The notes: a model not told the origin generated them from the letters alone. A stretch of 64,000 bases of DNA from Streptomyces sp. ADI96-02 (GCF_003846185.1 NZ_ML123034.1:2764854-2828853), one strand, 5' to 3'; shown: positions 31,754 through 41,236, numbered from the stretch's first letter. Numbers and translations: made by a program.

Positions 31754-31871
31754 CTGAGCCCGACCACGGTCCCGAGCCGGGCCACGGACCCCGGACCCGG
31801 CCCGGACCTGGTGCGCCGGCCCGGCTGCCTATCCTTGGCCCGTACCCGATCAGCTGTCCGAGGAGATCGCC

Positions 31872-32630
31872 ATGGCCGCCACCCCCATCGCCGTCATCAC
31901 CGGCGCGAGCAGCGGCATCGGCGCCGCCACCGCCCGTACGCTGGCCGCCGCCGGCTACCGGGTCGTGCTCACCGCGCGCCGCAAGGACCGCATCGAGGCG
32001 CTCGCCGCCGAGATCACCGCGGCGGGCCACCAGGCGACGGCGTACGCCCTGGACGTGACCGACCGCGGGGCCGTGGACGAGTTCGCCACCGCCTTCCGCT
32101 CCCTCGCCGTCCTGGTCAACAACGCGGGCGGCGCCCTGGGAGCCGACCCCGTGGCGACCGGGGACCCCGCCGACTGGCGGCAGATGTACGAGACGAACGT
32201 GATCGGCACCCTGAACGTCACCCAGGCCCTGCTGCCCGCCCTCACCGCGAGCGGCGACGGGACGGTCGTGATCCTCTCCTCGACGGCGGGCCTGTCGACG
32301 TACGAGGGCGGCGGCGGCTACGTGGCGGCCAAGCACGGCGAACACGTCCTGGCGGAGACGCTGCGGCTGGAGATCGTCGGCACCCCGGTCCGGGTCGTCG
32401 AGATCGCCCCCGGCATGGTCCGCACCGAGGAGTTCGCCACGACCCGGTTCCGCGGCGACACGGAGAAGGCGGCCAAGGTGTACGCGGGCGTCGACGCCCC
32501 GCTGACCGCCGAGGACGTGGCCGACACGATCGGCTGGGCCGTCACCCGCCCGAGCCACGTCAACATCGACCTCCTGGTGGTCCGCCCGCGCGCCCAGGCG
32601 TCCAACACGAAGGTCCACCGGGAACTCTGA
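31872..32630 (+). CDS. SDR-family NADP-dependent oxidoreductase
   Basis: A 252-residue classical short-chain dehydrogenase, complete. GASSGIG at 11-17 and the basic TARRKDR after the second strand favour NADP. NNAGG is at 83-87. The catalytic set is Ser136/137, Tyr150 and Lys154 in GYVAAKHG. The length and the LRLEIVGTPVRVVEIAPGMV phrase resemble YdfG-type serine or hydroxy-acid dehydrogenases. ATG at 31872 follows GAGGAG. It is a single gene between the Mut7-C gene and the holin-like trio. Confidence 0.92.
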   Translation: MAATPIAVITGASSGIGAATARTLAAAGYRVVLTARRKDRIEALAAEITAAGHQATAYALDVTDRGAVDEFATAFRSLAVLVNNAGGALGADPVATGDPADWRQMYETNVIGTLNVTQALLPALTASGDGTVVILSSTAGLSTYEGGGGYVAAKHGEHVLAETLRLEIVGTPVRVVEIAPGMVRTEEFATTRFRGDTEKAAKVYAGVDAPLTAEDVADTIGWAVTRPSHVNIDLLVVRPRAQASNTKVHREL

Positions 32631-32794
32631 TCCCGCACCGCTCCTCCCCCCTGGCGCGGCTCCGCGCCCGGCCTGCTCGTCGACGGCCGGGCCCGGCCGG
32701 ATCGATCGAGGGGGCGCGGTTCCGCATGCGGCGGGCGACCTCGGGTACCCGGCGGGCGGACAGGCGCGACGACGTGGCGAGAGGGAGCGGAGCG

Positions 32795-33208
32795 ATGGAG
32801 ACATCCGACCGGAGGGCGTCCGCGTCCCAGGAGCCGGTGGGCGAGCTGGTGAGGCAGGCATCGGACCAGATGTCCCGGCTGGTGCGCGAGGAACTGGCCC
32901 TGGCGCGTGCGGAGATGACGCATAAGGGCAAGCGGCTCGGGCGGGGCGGTGGACTGTTCGGCGGAGCCGGGCTGGTCGCGGTCGTCGCGGTGCAGGCGCT
33001 GGTCGCCACCGCGGTGATCGCCCTCGCCCTGGTGTGGCCGCTGTGGCTTTCCGCGCTGGTGGTCACGGCCCTGCTGTTCGCCCTGGCCGGGGTGCTCGCG
33101 GCGGCGGGCCGGAAGGAAGTCGCCGAGGCCGTCCCGCCCGCCCCGCGGCAAGCCGTGGACGGCGTCAAGGCGGATATCGCCCAGATCAAGGAGAGTGCAC
33201 ACCGATGA
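32795..33208 (+). CDS. phage-holin-like (Actinobacterial holin superfamily III) membrane protein
   Basis: A 137-residue protein with an amphipathic N-terminal helix (GELVRQASDQMSRLVREELA), then two adjacent hydrophobic helices (LFGGAGLVAVVAVQALVATA and LWLSALVVTALLFALAGVLA) and a short Lys-rich end. This is the pfam family of putative actinobacterial holins, which in Streptomyces chromosomes is usually a housekeeping membrane protein, not a lysis gene; no endolysin or phage gene is near. ATG at 32795 has GAGGGAG upstream. Its stop overlaps the next start (ATGA). Confidence 0.87.
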   Translation: METSDRRASASQEPVGELVRQASDQMSRLVREELALARAEMTHKGKRLGRGGGLFGGAGLVAVVAVQALVATAVIALALVWPLWLSALVVTALLFALAGVLAAAGRKEVAEAVPPAPRQAVDGVKADIAQIKESAHR

Positions 33209-33744
33209 CGGAGAAGGCGAACAACGGCCCGGACACCCCCACGCCGGAAGAGCTGCGCGCACGGGTGGAGGGAACGCGTGAGGAGCTGGGCCAGACGGTC
33301 GAGGCGCTGGCGGCCAAGGCCGACGTGAAGGCCCGGACCCAGGAGAAGGCCGCGGCGGCGAAGCAGAAGGCGGCCGAGGCGGCCGGGTTGGCGCACGACC
33401 GGACCACCGCCGCCAGGGAGAAGGCCACCGAAGCGGCGGGAAGGGCCCAGGAGATGGCGACCGAAGCGGCCGGGCGAGCCCAGGAGAAGGCGACCGAAGC
33501 GGCCGGACGGGCCCAGGAGAAGGCCGCGGAAGCCGCAGGCCAGGCCCAGGAGAAGGCGACCGCCGCCAAGGAGAAGGCCGTCCACCTCCTGCGGTCCGCC
33601 CGGGAGAGCACGCCCGAGCCCGTACGGGAGAAGGCGGCTCAGGCCGCCGCCGCGGCCAACCGGAACCGCGCCCTGGTGGCCGCCGGCGCCGCCGCGCTCG
33701 CCGTGGCGTTCGTCCTGGTGCGCCGGAGCGGAGGCCGCCGGTGA
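33205..33744 (+). CDS. DUF3618 membrane protein with Ala/Glu/Lys repeats
   Basis: A 179-residue protein. The N-terminal part matches DUF3618 (TPEELRARVEGTREELGQTVEALAAKADV). A long coiled-coil-like region of 11-residue repeats, EKATEAAGRAQ and variants (residues ~70-120), is followed by one C-terminal transmembrane helix, ALVAAGAAALAVAFVLV. It is probably a membrane-anchored rod. The repeats resemble late-embryogenesis-abundant 11-mers, which suggests a stress or envelope-protection role (inference). It is coupled by 4-base overlaps to the genes on both sides. Confidence 0.87.
   Translation: MTEKANNGPDTPTPEELRARVEGTREELGQTVEALAAKADVKARTQEKAAAAKQKAAEAAGLAHDRTTAAREKATEAAGRAQEMATEAAGRAQEKATEAAGRAQEKAAEAAGQAQEKATAAKEKAVHLLRSARESTPEPVREKAAQAAAAANRNRALVAAGAAALAVAFVLVRRSGGRR
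33418..33570 (+). repeat. 33-base in-frame repeat in the DUF3618 gene
   Basis: About four imperfect 33-base units starting GAGAAGGC(C/G)AC encode the EKATEAAGRAQ unit. The best-conserved copies are between 33445 and 33540. Confidence 0.75.
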
Positions 33745-34007
33745 AGGCGTCCAAGGTCGCCTACAGGCCCGTGGGCATGGCCCTGGGAGCGCTCAGCGGC
33801 GTCATCGCCGGGGCCGTGTTCAAGCAGGTCTGGAAGAAGCTCGGGCACGACGACGACGCCCCCTACGCCACCGACCCCGACCGCGGCTGGCGCGAGGTGC
33901 TGACGGCGTCGGCGCTCCAGGGCGCGGTCTTCGCCGGAGTCAAGGCCGCCGTCGACCGGGCGGGCGCCACCGCCGTACAACGGGTCACCGGAACCTGGCC
34001 CGGCTGA
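33741..34007 (+). CDS. DUF4235 membrane protein
   Basis: An 88-residue protein matching DUF4235: VAYRPVGMALGALSGVIAGAVFKQVWKKL near the N-terminus, then ALQGAVFAGVKAAVDRAGA. Two weak hydrophobic helices are predicted. Function is unknown. GTG at 33741 overlaps the DUF3618 stop (GTGA). It completes a three-gene unit that often stays together in actinomycetes, ended by a strong hairpin. Confidence 0.87.
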   Translation: MKASKVAYRPVGMALGALSGVIAGAVFKQVWKKLGHDDDAPYATDPDRGWREVLTASALQGAVFAGVKAAVDRAGATAVQRVTGTWPG

Positions 34008-34026
34008 CGGCCCGAAGGCGGCACGC

Positions 34027-34061
34027 GAGGGGCGCCGCCGCATCGCGCGGCGGCGCCCCTC
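34027..34061. terminator. bidirectional terminator between DUF4235 and rtcB genes
   Basis: An exact 15-base-pair stem (34027-34041 with 34047-34061) and 5-base loop between convergent genes. Confidence 0.85.
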
Positions 34062-34087
34062 GGCCCTCCCCCCGCACCGGCCTCGGC

Positions 34088-34158
34088 GTCAGCCCTTGGC
34101 TCACACCCGTCCTCGGCCCTTGACGTACACCCGTCGTCAGCCCTTCACGCACACCAGC
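34088..34158 (-). repeat. threefold repeat spanning the rtcB stop
   Basis: Three ~24-base units (34137-34158, 34113-34136, 34088-34112) share the pattern GGTGT(G/A)(C/A/G)G..AAGGGC(T/C)GA on the minus strand. The first is the coding end of rtcB with its stop; the other two lie past the stop. Confidence 0.75.
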
Positions 34159-35330
34159 TGCCTGAGCTTGGCGACGACCTCCACGAGGTCCTGCTGCTGC
34201 TCCATGACCTGCTCGATGGGCTTGTACGCGGCCGGGATCTCGTCCACGACGCCGGAGTCCTTGCGGCACTCCACGCCCCGTGTCTGCTCCTCCAGGTCCT
34301 GGGTCGTGAAACGCCTCTTGGCCGCGTTCCGGCTCATCCGCCGACCGGCCCCGTGCGAGGCCGAGTTGAACGACCTCTCGTTCCCGAGGCCCTTGACGAT
34401 GTACGAGCCGGTGCCCATGGAGCCCGGGATGATCCCGTAGTCGCCGGAACCGGCCCGGATCGCACCCTTGCGGGTGACCAGCAGGTCCATCCCGTCGTAC
34501 CGCTCCTCCGCCACGTAGTTGTGGTGGCACGAGATGACCGGCTCGAACGTCACCCGGGCCTTCCGGAACTCCTTGCGGACGACCTCCTGGAAGAGCCCCA
34601 TCATGATCGCCCGGTTGAACTTGGCGTACTCCTGGGCCCAGAAGAGGTCGTTGCGGTAGGCGGCCATCTGCGGGGTGTCCGCGATGAACACGGCCAGATC
34701 GCGGTCGACCAGCCCCTGGTTGTGCGGCAGCTTCTGCGCCTGGCCGATGTGGAAGTCCGCCAGCTCCTTGCCGATGTTGCGCGAGCCGGAGTGCAGCATC
34801 AGCCAGACGGCCCCGGCCTCGTCGAGGCAGAACTCGACGAAGTGGTTGCCCGAACCGAGCGTCCCCATCTGCTTGGTGGCCCGCTCCTGACGGAACCTGA
34901 CCGCTTCGGCGATCCCGTCGAACCGCGCCCAGAAGTCGTCCCAGCCGGCCGTCGGGAACCCGTGCAGCCGCCCCGGGTCCACCGCGTCGTCGTGCATCCC
35001 GCGCCCCACCGGGATGGCCTCCTCGATCCGGGAGCGCAGCCGGGACAGGTCGCCGGGCAGGTCGTTCGCGGTCAGCGAGGTGCGGACCGCGGACATCCCG
35101 CAGCCGATGTCGACGCCCACCGCCGCCGGGCAGACCGCGCCGTGCATGGCGATCACCGAACCGACCGTGGCCCCCTTGCCGAAGTGGACGTCCGGCATGA
35201 CGGCCAGGCCCTTGATCCACGGCAGCGTCGACACGTTGCGCAACTGCTGCATCGCGCCGCTCTCGACCGAGGCCGGATCGGCCCACATCCGGATGGGAAC
35301 CTGCGCACCCGGCACCTCGACGTATGACAT
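34137..35330 (-). CDS. rtcB: RtcB-family RNA ligase
   Basis: A 397-residue RtcB protein, the GTP- and Mn-dependent enzyme that joins 2',3'-cyclic phosphate (or 3'-phosphate) and 5'-hydroxyl RNA ends. The metal and guanylylation residues are in place: Asp74 and Cys77 in VGVDIGCGM, GSGNHF, HSGSRNIG, HHNYVAEE and the catalytic His of SHGAGRRMSR. The start is ATG at 35330 with AGGGG upstream. No archease, RtcA or RtcR is nearby, so its role could be tRNA or stress-damaged RNA repair. It ends in a threefold tail repeat. Confidence 0.95.
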   Translation of the reverse strand: MSYVEVPGAQVPIRMWADPASVESGAMQQLRNVSTLPWIKGLAVMPDVHFGKGATVGSVIAMHGAVCPAAVGVDIGCGMSAVRTSLTANDLPGDLSRLRSRIEEAIPVGRGMHDDAVDPGRLHGFPTAGWDDFWARFDGIAEAVRFRQERATKQMGTLGSGNHFVEFCLDEAGAVWLMLHSGSRNIGKELADFHIGQAQKLPHNQGLVDRDLAVFIADTPQMAAYRNDLFWAQEYAKFNRAIMMGLFQEVVRKEFRKARVTFEPVISCHHNYVAEERYDGMDLLVTRKGAIRAGSGDYGIIPGSMGTGSYIVKGLGNERSFNSASHGAGRRMSRNAAKRRFTTQDLEEQTRGVECRKDSGVVDEIPAAYKPIEQVMEQQQDLVEVVAKLRQLVCVKG

Positions 35331-35492
35331 AACCCCTCGATTCCCCCGAAAAGACTGAAAGCGCAAAACCGGTGCCAAGATCGGCAAACAAGTCGGCCGA
35401 CCGGCATTCACAGCGGCGCGTGCGATACACATTGTCTCCATCGGCCGCCTTCGAGCGGCAACCCGTTTTCGTACCGAAGGGAGCCTGGGACG

Positions 35493-36317
35493 GTGCGACA
35501 CATGGCGTACGTACCCGGCGTCGCGCTCCTCGCAGTGCTCGCCGCCGGCTGCAGCGCCGGCTCCGACGGCGACGCGACCGACGCCGACAGCAAGCCCGGC
35601 GGCCCGACGGTCACGTCCGCGCCCCCGGGGAAGTACCGGACCCTGCCCGCCCCTTGCCGCGCCGTGCCGCGCGGCACGCTGCGGGACCTGCTGCCCGGGG
35701 CCGTCCCGCTGCCCGAGGACCAGCAGGAGAGGATCTTCCGCGGCACGCCGTCCGTCACGTACGACACGGACCGCAAGGTCGGCTGCACCTGGAAGGCGGA
35801 CGCGCCGGACGCCTCGCGGAACCTCTCCATCGACTTCGAACGGGTGGTCTCCTACGACCCCGCGGTGAGCGACGACGACCGGGCCGCAGTGGTGTACGCG
35901 AAGAAGGAGGAGGCGGCCGGCCTGTCCTCCGCATCGGCGCCGAGCGCCGGGACGGGCGGAGGCAAGCCCGGCAGCGGGGGGTCCGCGGACGCGCAGGACC
36001 CGGACAGCACCGCCTCCGCACCCGGATCACCCCCCGCCTCCGGCTCGTCCGGGACCGCCGGAGATGACGGAGGAGACCTCCGGCCGCGCGTCCTCGGCGG
36101 ACTCGGAAACGCCGCATTTCTGGACGATCAGCCCACACGGGCAGGTTCCGCCGCACAACAGCGCACGGTCAGCGTGGTATTCCGCACATCCAACGTGATC
36201 GTGACCGTCCGGTACGCCGAGCAGCCGGCGCTCGTGACCAAGGTGCCCGACAGCGGAGAACTACAGGAAAAGGCCCAGGCACTGGCCCGGAAGCTGGCCG
36301 AGGCGATCAGCGAGTAG
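35493..36317 (+). CDS. DUF3558-like lipoprotein
   Basis: A 274-residue secreted lipoprotein. The signal peptide ends at VLAAGC (Cys near residue 20). It resembles DUF3558: PCRAVPRGTLRDLLPGA and KVGCTWKADAPDASRNL with one conserved Cys pair, and a C-terminal RTVSVVFRTSNVIVTVRYAE strand. A Ser/Gly-rich disordered insertion lies near 140-190. Function is unknown. GTG at 35493 follows GGGAG. It is divergent from rtcB and followed by a second lipoprotein of the same class. Confidence 0.82.
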   Translation: MRHMAYVPGVALLAVLAAGCSAGSDGDATDADSKPGGPTVTSAPPGKYRTLPAPCRAVPRGTLRDLLPGAVPLPEDQQERIFRGTPSVTYDTDRKVGCTWKADAPDASRNLSIDFERVVSYDPAVSDDDRAAVVYAKKEEAAGLSSASAPSAGTGGGKPGSGGSADAQDPDSTASAPGSPPASGSSGTAGDDGGDLRPRVLGGLGNAAFLDDQPTRAGSAAQQRTVSVVFRTSNVIVTVRYAEQPALVTKVPDSGELQEKAQALARKLAEAISE

Positions 36318-36491
36318 ACCCGTTCCGGCGGGCCCCGGCCGGCCGGAATCCGGCCCTCCGGGGCCCGTGAACGGGACGCCGCACGAGCCCGGGCCGTCGT
36401 AACGTGGCTCTCCGGAAGACCTACCGCCCAGCTACCGAGCCGCCCGCACACCGCACGACCGAGACCTCCGTGCCATCCGAGTGAAGGAACC

Positions 36492-37361
36492 ATGCACCGA
36501 TCAGCCCCGCGCCTGTCCCGCATACTCGCCTGCGCCGCCGTTCCGGTGATGCTCGTAGCCGCCGGCTGCTCGTCGGACTCCGACGCCGACGCGCAGAAGA
36601 ACGAGGCGCCCTCGGCGTCCGCCTCCGTCGACGCGAAGCCGTCGGAGCCCGCGGTCGAACCGGCGAAGTTCTCCGACCTGCCCGACGCCTGCGGCTCGAT
36701 CACGAAGAAGACCGTCGAGGACCTGGTTCCCGACGCCAAGAAGAAGGGCGGCACCGCCGGCCGCTCCAACGACCTGGCGACCCGCGGCAGCTGCTCGTGG
36801 AACGGCCTGGACGACAAGGGCGTCAAGGGCTCGCAGTACCGCTGGCTGGACGTCGGCTTCACCCGCTTCGACTCGGACCAGTCGCTCGGCAGCGGCGCCG
36901 AGCGCGCCACCGAGGACTACACGAAGCAGGTCGCCAAGCAGAAGGCGTCCGAGGGCGCGGAGAAGATCGCCGCCGAGCCGGCCCCCGGGATCGGCGAGGA
37001 GGCCACCGTGGTCACGTACGGCCTCGACAAGACGGGCGAGAACTTCAAGTACGCGACGGTCGTGGCCCGTACGGGCAATGTCGTCGTCACCCTGACGTAC
37101 AACGGCGCCGGTTACGCGGGCGCGAAGACGCCCGACGCCTCGGACATCCTCAAGGGCGCCCAGAAGGCGGCGAAGGAGGCCGTCGCGGCGGTCGGCACCA
37201 CCGCGAAGGGCAGTCCCACCGCGACGCCGCCCGCCGGGAAGAAGACGCCGACCGCCTCGAAGAGCGGGAAGGGCGGCACGACGGACAAGGCCGACGACAA
37301 GCCGAAGACGGAGACGGAGACGGCGAAGACCGACAAGAGCACGACGAAGAGCAAGTCGTAG
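36492..37361 (+). CDS. DUF3558-type lipoprotein
   Basis: A 289-residue lipoprotein with the lipobox VAAGC (Cys near 30) and a DUF3558 domain: LPDACGSITKKTVEDLVPDA, then RGSCSWNG with the paired Cys, and TVVARTGNVVVTLTYNGAGY near the end. A Thr/Lys-rich tail (KTETETAKTDKSTTKSKS) closes it, perhaps wall-spanning or interacting with anionic polymers. It shares fold and order with the lipoprotein just upstream and is probably its paralogue. The start has a GAAGGA site. Function unknown. Confidence 0.87.
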   Translation: MHRSAPRLSRILACAAVPVMLVAAGCSSDSDADAQKNEAPSASASVDAKPSEPAVEPAKFSDLPDACGSITKKTVEDLVPDAKKKGGTAGRSNDLATRGSCSWNGLDDKGVKGSQYRWLDVGFTRFDSDQSLGSGAERATEDYTKQVAKQKASEGAEKIAAEPAPGIGEEATVVTYGLDKTGENFKYATVVARTGNVVVTLTYNGAGYAGAKTPDASDILKGAQKAAKEAVAAVGTTAKGSPTATPPAGKKTPTASKSGKGGTTDKADDKPKTETETAKTDKSTTKSKS

Positions 37362-37464
37362 GCGGTCGGGTCCACGGGCCTCAGCCGAGGCCGGGGCCGC
37401 GGACCCAAGTCGTGACCTGACGACGGGCGGGAGCCCCAACTCCCGGGCCCGGCAGCGTTTTCCG

Positions 37465-37495
37465 GAAGCCCGGCCTCCTCGGAGAGCCGGGCTTC
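37465..37495 (+). terminator. hairpin downstream of the DUF3558 genes
   Basis: An exact 10-base-pair stem (37465-37474 with 37486-37495) and 11-base loop about 100 bases past the stop. Confidence 0.65.
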
Positions 37496-37593
37496 GCCCC
37501 TCCCCGCGCACCGCGACTCGCACACATGTGCCAGGCTGTGCCAGCGCCGGACGTCACCGACCGGCCGGAACACCAGTCGGGAGGGGATCGCGC

Positions 37594-39222
37594 GTGGCCG
37601 CGATGCAGCTGACACGCACGCACCGGATACTCATCGGGGTCGTCATCGCCGGTGCCGTGGTCATCGCCGCGATCGGGTTCGCGGGTTCCTACGCCGCCGT
37701 GCGCGAACTCGCGGAGGCCAAGGGCTTCGGGTCGTTCTCCGTGGTCTTCCCCATCGGCATCGACGCGGGCATCTGCGTCCTGCTCGCGCTGGACCTGCTG
37801 CTGACCTGGATGCGCATCCCGTTCCCGCTGCTGCGTCAGACGGCGTGGCTGCTGACCGCCGCCACGATCGCGTTCAACGGCGCCGCCTCCTGGCCCGACC
37901 CGCTCGGCACCGCGATGCACGCGGTGATCCCGGTCCTGTTCGTCGTCTCCGTCGAGGCCGCCCGGCACGCGGTGGGCCGGATCGCGGACATCACGGCCGA
38001 CAAGCACATGGAGGGCGTCCGCCTCACCCGCTGGCTGCTCTCCCCGGTGCCGACGTTCAAGCTGTGGCGGCGCATGAAGCTGTGGGAGCTGCGCAGTTAC
38101 GAACAGGTCATCAAGCTCGAACAGGACCGGCTGGTCTACCAGGCCCGGCTCCAGGCCCGCTACGGCCGCAACTGGCGGCGCAAGGCCCCCATCGAGTCGA
38201 TGATGCCGCTGCGGCTGGCGAAGTACGGCGTACCGCTGGCCGACACCGCCCCGGCCGGCCTCGCCGCCGCGGGCATCGAACCGGCGCTGCTGCCGCCGGT
38301 CGAGGCGAGCCGCCCGCCGGCACAACTCCCTTACGAGCCGCAGGCCCTGGGCCGGGAGACCGAGCACGAGCAGGGGCAGGGGCAGGGGCAGGGGCAGGGG
38401 CAGGGGCAGGGGCAGGGGCAGGGGCAGGGGCACGAGCAGGCGCGCGAGCGCGGGCACGAGCAGCGGGACGCCGCAGCGCCGCACCCGCAGCAGCGGGAGC
38501 AGACCCAGCCTCAGCGTGCACAGACCGCGCAGGCACAGACCGCGCAGTCACAGGCCCCGCTGACGGAGCACCAGCAGCCTCAGCAGCCCCAGCCCCAGGC
38601 CCAGCCGGCCCCCCAGCCCCAGGAGCCCCGGGCCCAACCGCAGCCGGCCCCGCAGCCTCAGCAGCCGCCGGCCCCGCAGGCCCCCGCCGCCCACCAAAGC
38701 CCCAGCCCCTGGTTCGCCCCCCAGAAGCTTCCCGAAAGCCCGCACGCCAGCGCCTACGACCCGCACCACGCCGAGTCCCTGGAGCCCGCCCCGGTCGCCA
38801 TTCCCGCCGGCCCCGGCCGCACCCGGCCCCTCGGCGACGTCGGCACGATCGGCGCGGTGCCGCACCCCCGCCGCGGCGGGCCGCGCGAGCCGGCGGAAAC
38901 CACAGCGACGGACACGACGGCGACGGACACCACTGCGACGGACACCCCGACTGCGGTGGAAGCGCCCACCGCCGCCGAAGAGGCCCCGCAGTTGGAGGAG
39001 TGGTCCCAGGAGGACGGCGACTTCGCCGCGATGGCCTTCGAGGAGTTCAGCGCCTACACGGACCAGGAGGGCCAGTACCCGAGCGTCGAGGCCCTCGACA
39101 TCCACCTGGCCGACCGGCGCGACGTCCGGCACCCCCGCTCGACGGAGCTGCTGGGCCGGCTCATGCCGGAGTTCCGCACCCACTACGTCCCGCAGTCGGC
39201 GTCCGCCGACAGCAGCGCCTGA
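37594..39222 (+). CDS. DUF2637 (Spd-like) membrane protein with Gln/Gly repeat
   Basis: A 542-residue protein. Residues 1-130 hold four transmembrane helices in the DUF2637 arrangement ([70 protein letters not shown]). DUF2637 proteins occur on Streptomyces conjugative plasmids (Spd) and chromosomes. A cytoplasmic Pro/Gln-rich region follows, with ten consecutive Gln-Gly pairs near residues 260-279 and Thr-Ala-Thr-Asp repeats later. A C-terminal ~80-residue domain (DYT-like [22 protein letters not shown]) resembles the helical C-terminus of DUF2637 proteins and could bind DNA. GTG at 37594 follows GAGGGG. Confidence 0.87.
   Translation: MAAMQLTRTHRILIGVVIAGAVVIAAIGFAGSYAAVRELAEAKGFGSFSVVFPIGIDAGICVLLALDLLLTWMRIPFPLLRQTAWLLTAATIAFNGAASWPDPLGTAMHAVIPVLFVVSVEAARHAVGRIADITADKHMEGVRLTRWLLSPVPTFKLWRRMKLWELRSYEQVIKLEQDRLVYQARLQARYGRNWRRKAPIESMMPLRLAKYGVPLADTAPAGLAAAGIEPALLPPVEASRPPAQLPYEPQALGRETEHEQGQGQGQGQGQGQGQGQGQGHEQARERGHEQRDAAAPHPQQREQTQPQRAQTAQAQTAQSQAPLTEHQQPQQPQPQAQPAPQPQEPRAQPQPAPQPQQPPAPQAPAAHQSPSPWFAPQKLPESPHASAYDPHHAESLEPAPVAIPAGPGRTRPLGDVGTIGAVPHPRRGGPREPAETTATDTTATDTTATDTPTAVEAPTAAEEAPQLEEWSQEDGDFAAMAFEEFSAYTDQEGQYPSVEALDIHLADRRDVRHPRSTELLGRLMPEFRTHYVPQSASADSSA
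38371..38430 (+). repeat. ten perfect copies of CAGGGG
   Basis: An uninterrupted hexanucleotide microsatellite coding for ten Gln-Gly pairs. Copy changes keep the reading frame, so length variation among strains would alter only the linker. Confidence 0.95.
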
Positions 39223-39250
39223 CGCAGCCCCGCCCCAGCTGCCTCCCCCG

Positions 39251-39309
39251 CGTACGGCGAAGGGCCGCCACCCGGAGGGGTCTCCCGGGCGGCGGCCCTT
39301 CGCCGTACG
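39251..39309. terminator. bidirectional terminator between DUF2637 and lysS genes
   Basis: A perfect 19-base-pair stem (39251-39269 with 39291-39309) and 21-base loop between convergent genes. Confidence 0.85.
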
Positions 39310-39322
39310 TCGTGCGTCGCGG

Positions 39323-41098
39323 TCAGCCGGCCAGCAGCCTGCGCACCCGGTCCGCCCCCACCGCGAGCAGCAGCGTGGGCAGGCGCGGTCCTGTGTCGCG
39401 GCTGACGAGCAGCCGGTAGAGCAGGGCGAAGAAGGACCGCTGGGCGGCCTTCAGCTCGGGCGTCGGCTTGGCGTCCGGCGCGAGCCCGGCCAGCACCTTC
39501 GGCACGCCGTAGACGAGCGTGGTCAGACCGTCCAGCGACCAGTGCGAGTCCAGGCCCTCCAGGAGGAGGCGCAGCGACTCGCGGCCCTGCTCGTCGAGGG
39601 AGCCCAGCAGCTCCTTGTCGCTCTCCTCGCGGACGATGGTGCGGGCCTCGGCCGGGACCTGGGTGGTGATCCAGCTCTCGGCCCGGTCGAGGCGCGGACG
39701 GGCCTCGTCCAGCGAGGTCAGCGGGTTCTCCGGGTCCAGCTCGCTGAGGATGCGCAGCGTCTGGTCCTCGGCGCCGGCGGTGATGTCGGCGACCGAGGCG
39801 AGCGTCCGGTACGGCAGCGGGCGCGGGGTGCTCGGAAGCTCCCCGGCGGCGGTGCCGACGGCCCGTGCGTACGCGGCGGCGTCGGCTGGCAGCACCGAGC
39901 CGTCGGCGACCTTGCGGGCCAGCGAGTCCCACTCGTCGTACAGCCGCTGGATCTCCTGGTCGAAGGCGATCTTGAACGACTGGTTGGGCCGGCGGCGGGC
40001 GTAGAGCCAGCGCAGCAGCGGCGCCTCCATGATCTCCAGGGCGTCGGCCGGGGTGGGCACGCCGCCCTTGCTGGAGGACATCTTGGCCATGCCGGAGATG
40101 CCGACGAAGGCGTACATGGGCCCGATGGGCTGTACGCCGTCGAACACCTCGCGCACGATCTGGCCGCCGACCACGAAGGACGAGCCGGGCGACGAGTGGT
40201 CGACGCCGCTGGGCTCGAAGATCACGCCTTCGTACGCCCAGCGCATCGGCCAGTCGACCTTCCACACCAGCTTGCCGCGGTTGAACTCGCTGAGCCGGAC
40301 CGTCTCGGCGAAGCCGCAGGCCGAGCAGGTGTAGTTCAGCTCGGTGGTGTCGTCGTCGTAGGAGGTGACGACGGTGAGGTCCTTCTCGCAGTTGCCGCAG
40401 TAGGGCTTGTACGGGAAGTAGCCGGCGCTGTTGCCGCTGCCGTCGTCCTCGTCGGCCGCGCCGGAGCCCTCGGCGGCCTCCAGCTCGGCCTCGTCGACCT
40501 TCTTCTGCTGCTGCGGCTTCCTGCCGCCCGTGCCCTGACCACCGCCACCGCCCGCGGGGTCCTTCTTGGTGCGGTAGCGGTCCAGGACGGCGTCGATGTC
40601 GGCGCGGTGCCTCATCGCGTGCAGGATCTGCTCGCGGTAGGTCCCGGCGGTGTACTGCTCCGTCTGGCTGATCCCGTCGTACTCGACGCCCAGCTCGTCC
40701 AGGGCCCCCGCCATGGCGGCCTTGAAGTGCTCGGCCCAGTTCGGGTACGCGGAGCCGGTTGGGGCGGGCACCGAGGTCAGCGGCTTGCCGATGTGCTCGG
40801 CCCAGGAGGCGTCGACGCCCGCGACGCCCGCCGGGACCTTGCGGTAGCGGTCGTAGTCGTCCCAGGAGATGAGGTGGCGCACGGTGAGGCCGCGGCGGCG
40901 GATCTCGTCGGCGACCAGGTGCGGGGTCATGACCTCGCGGAGGTTGCCGAGGTGGATCGGGCCCGACGGGGAGAGGCCGGAGGCGACGACGACCGGTTTG
41001 CCAGGCGCACGACGCTCCGACTCGGCGATGACATCGTCCGCGAAGCGGGAGACCCAGTCGGTCTCGGTGCTGGTCTGACTCTCGGCCACGGTCGGCAC
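39323..41098 (-). CDS. lysS: lysyl-tRNA synthetase, class I
   Basis: A 591-residue class I LysRS, the archaeal/spirochaete/Streptomyces type unrelated to common class II enzymes. HIGH is present as [17 protein letters not shown] as KMSSSKGG. A four-Cys zinc element (CGNCEKDL and CSACGFAE) sits between them. A low-complexity insertion around residues 190-230 ([19 protein letters not shown] and an acidic patch) is unusual. GTG at 41098 is the longest start; a GTG at 41089 has better spacing from the AAGGA site. It is divergent from argS. Confidence 0.95.
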   Translation of the reverse strand: MPTVAESQTSTETDWVSRFADDVIAESERRAPGKPVVVASGLSPSGPIHLGNLREVMTPHLVADEIRRRGLTVRHLISWDDYDRYRKVPAGVAGVDASWAEHIGKPLTSVPAPTGSAYPNWAEHFKAAMAGALDELGVEYDGISQTEQYTAGTYREQILHAMRHRADIDAVLDRYRTKKDPAGGGGGQGTGGRKPQQQKKVDEAELEAAEGSGAADEDDGSGNSAGYFPYKPYCGNCEKDLTVVTSYDDDTTELNYTCSACGFAETVRLSEFNRGKLVWKVDWPMRWAYEGVIFEPSGVDHSSPGSSFVVGGQIVREVFDGVQPIGPMYAFVGISGMAKMSSSKGGVPTPADALEIMEAPLLRWLYARRRPNQSFKIAFDQEIQRLYDEWDSLARKVADGSVLPADAAAYARAVGTAAGELPSTPRPLPYRTLASVADITAGAEDQTLRILSELDPENPLTSLDEARPRLDRAESWITTQVPAEARTIVREESDKELLGSLDEQGRESLRLLLEGLDSHWSLDGLTTLVYGVPKVLAGLAPDAKPTPELKAAQRSFFALLYRLLVSRDTGPRLPTLLLAVGADRVRRLLAG

Positions 41099-41236
41099 GT
41101 CCTTCTCTCGTTCAGCGGCTGTCCGGATGGGATGCCGCCCATTCTCCCAGCAACCCCCCGCAGTGCGAAAACGGCTTTACGCCCCGTGGGATACTCAGGA
41201 GATCCCCTGTACCCCTACGGAAACGGCAGCCAGACC

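Noticed and set aside
32795..33208. Holin-like protein as a sign of a prophage
   Set aside because: There are no endolysin, structural or integrase genes nearby, and the gene is coupled to DUF3618 and DUF4235 genes of chromosomal type.
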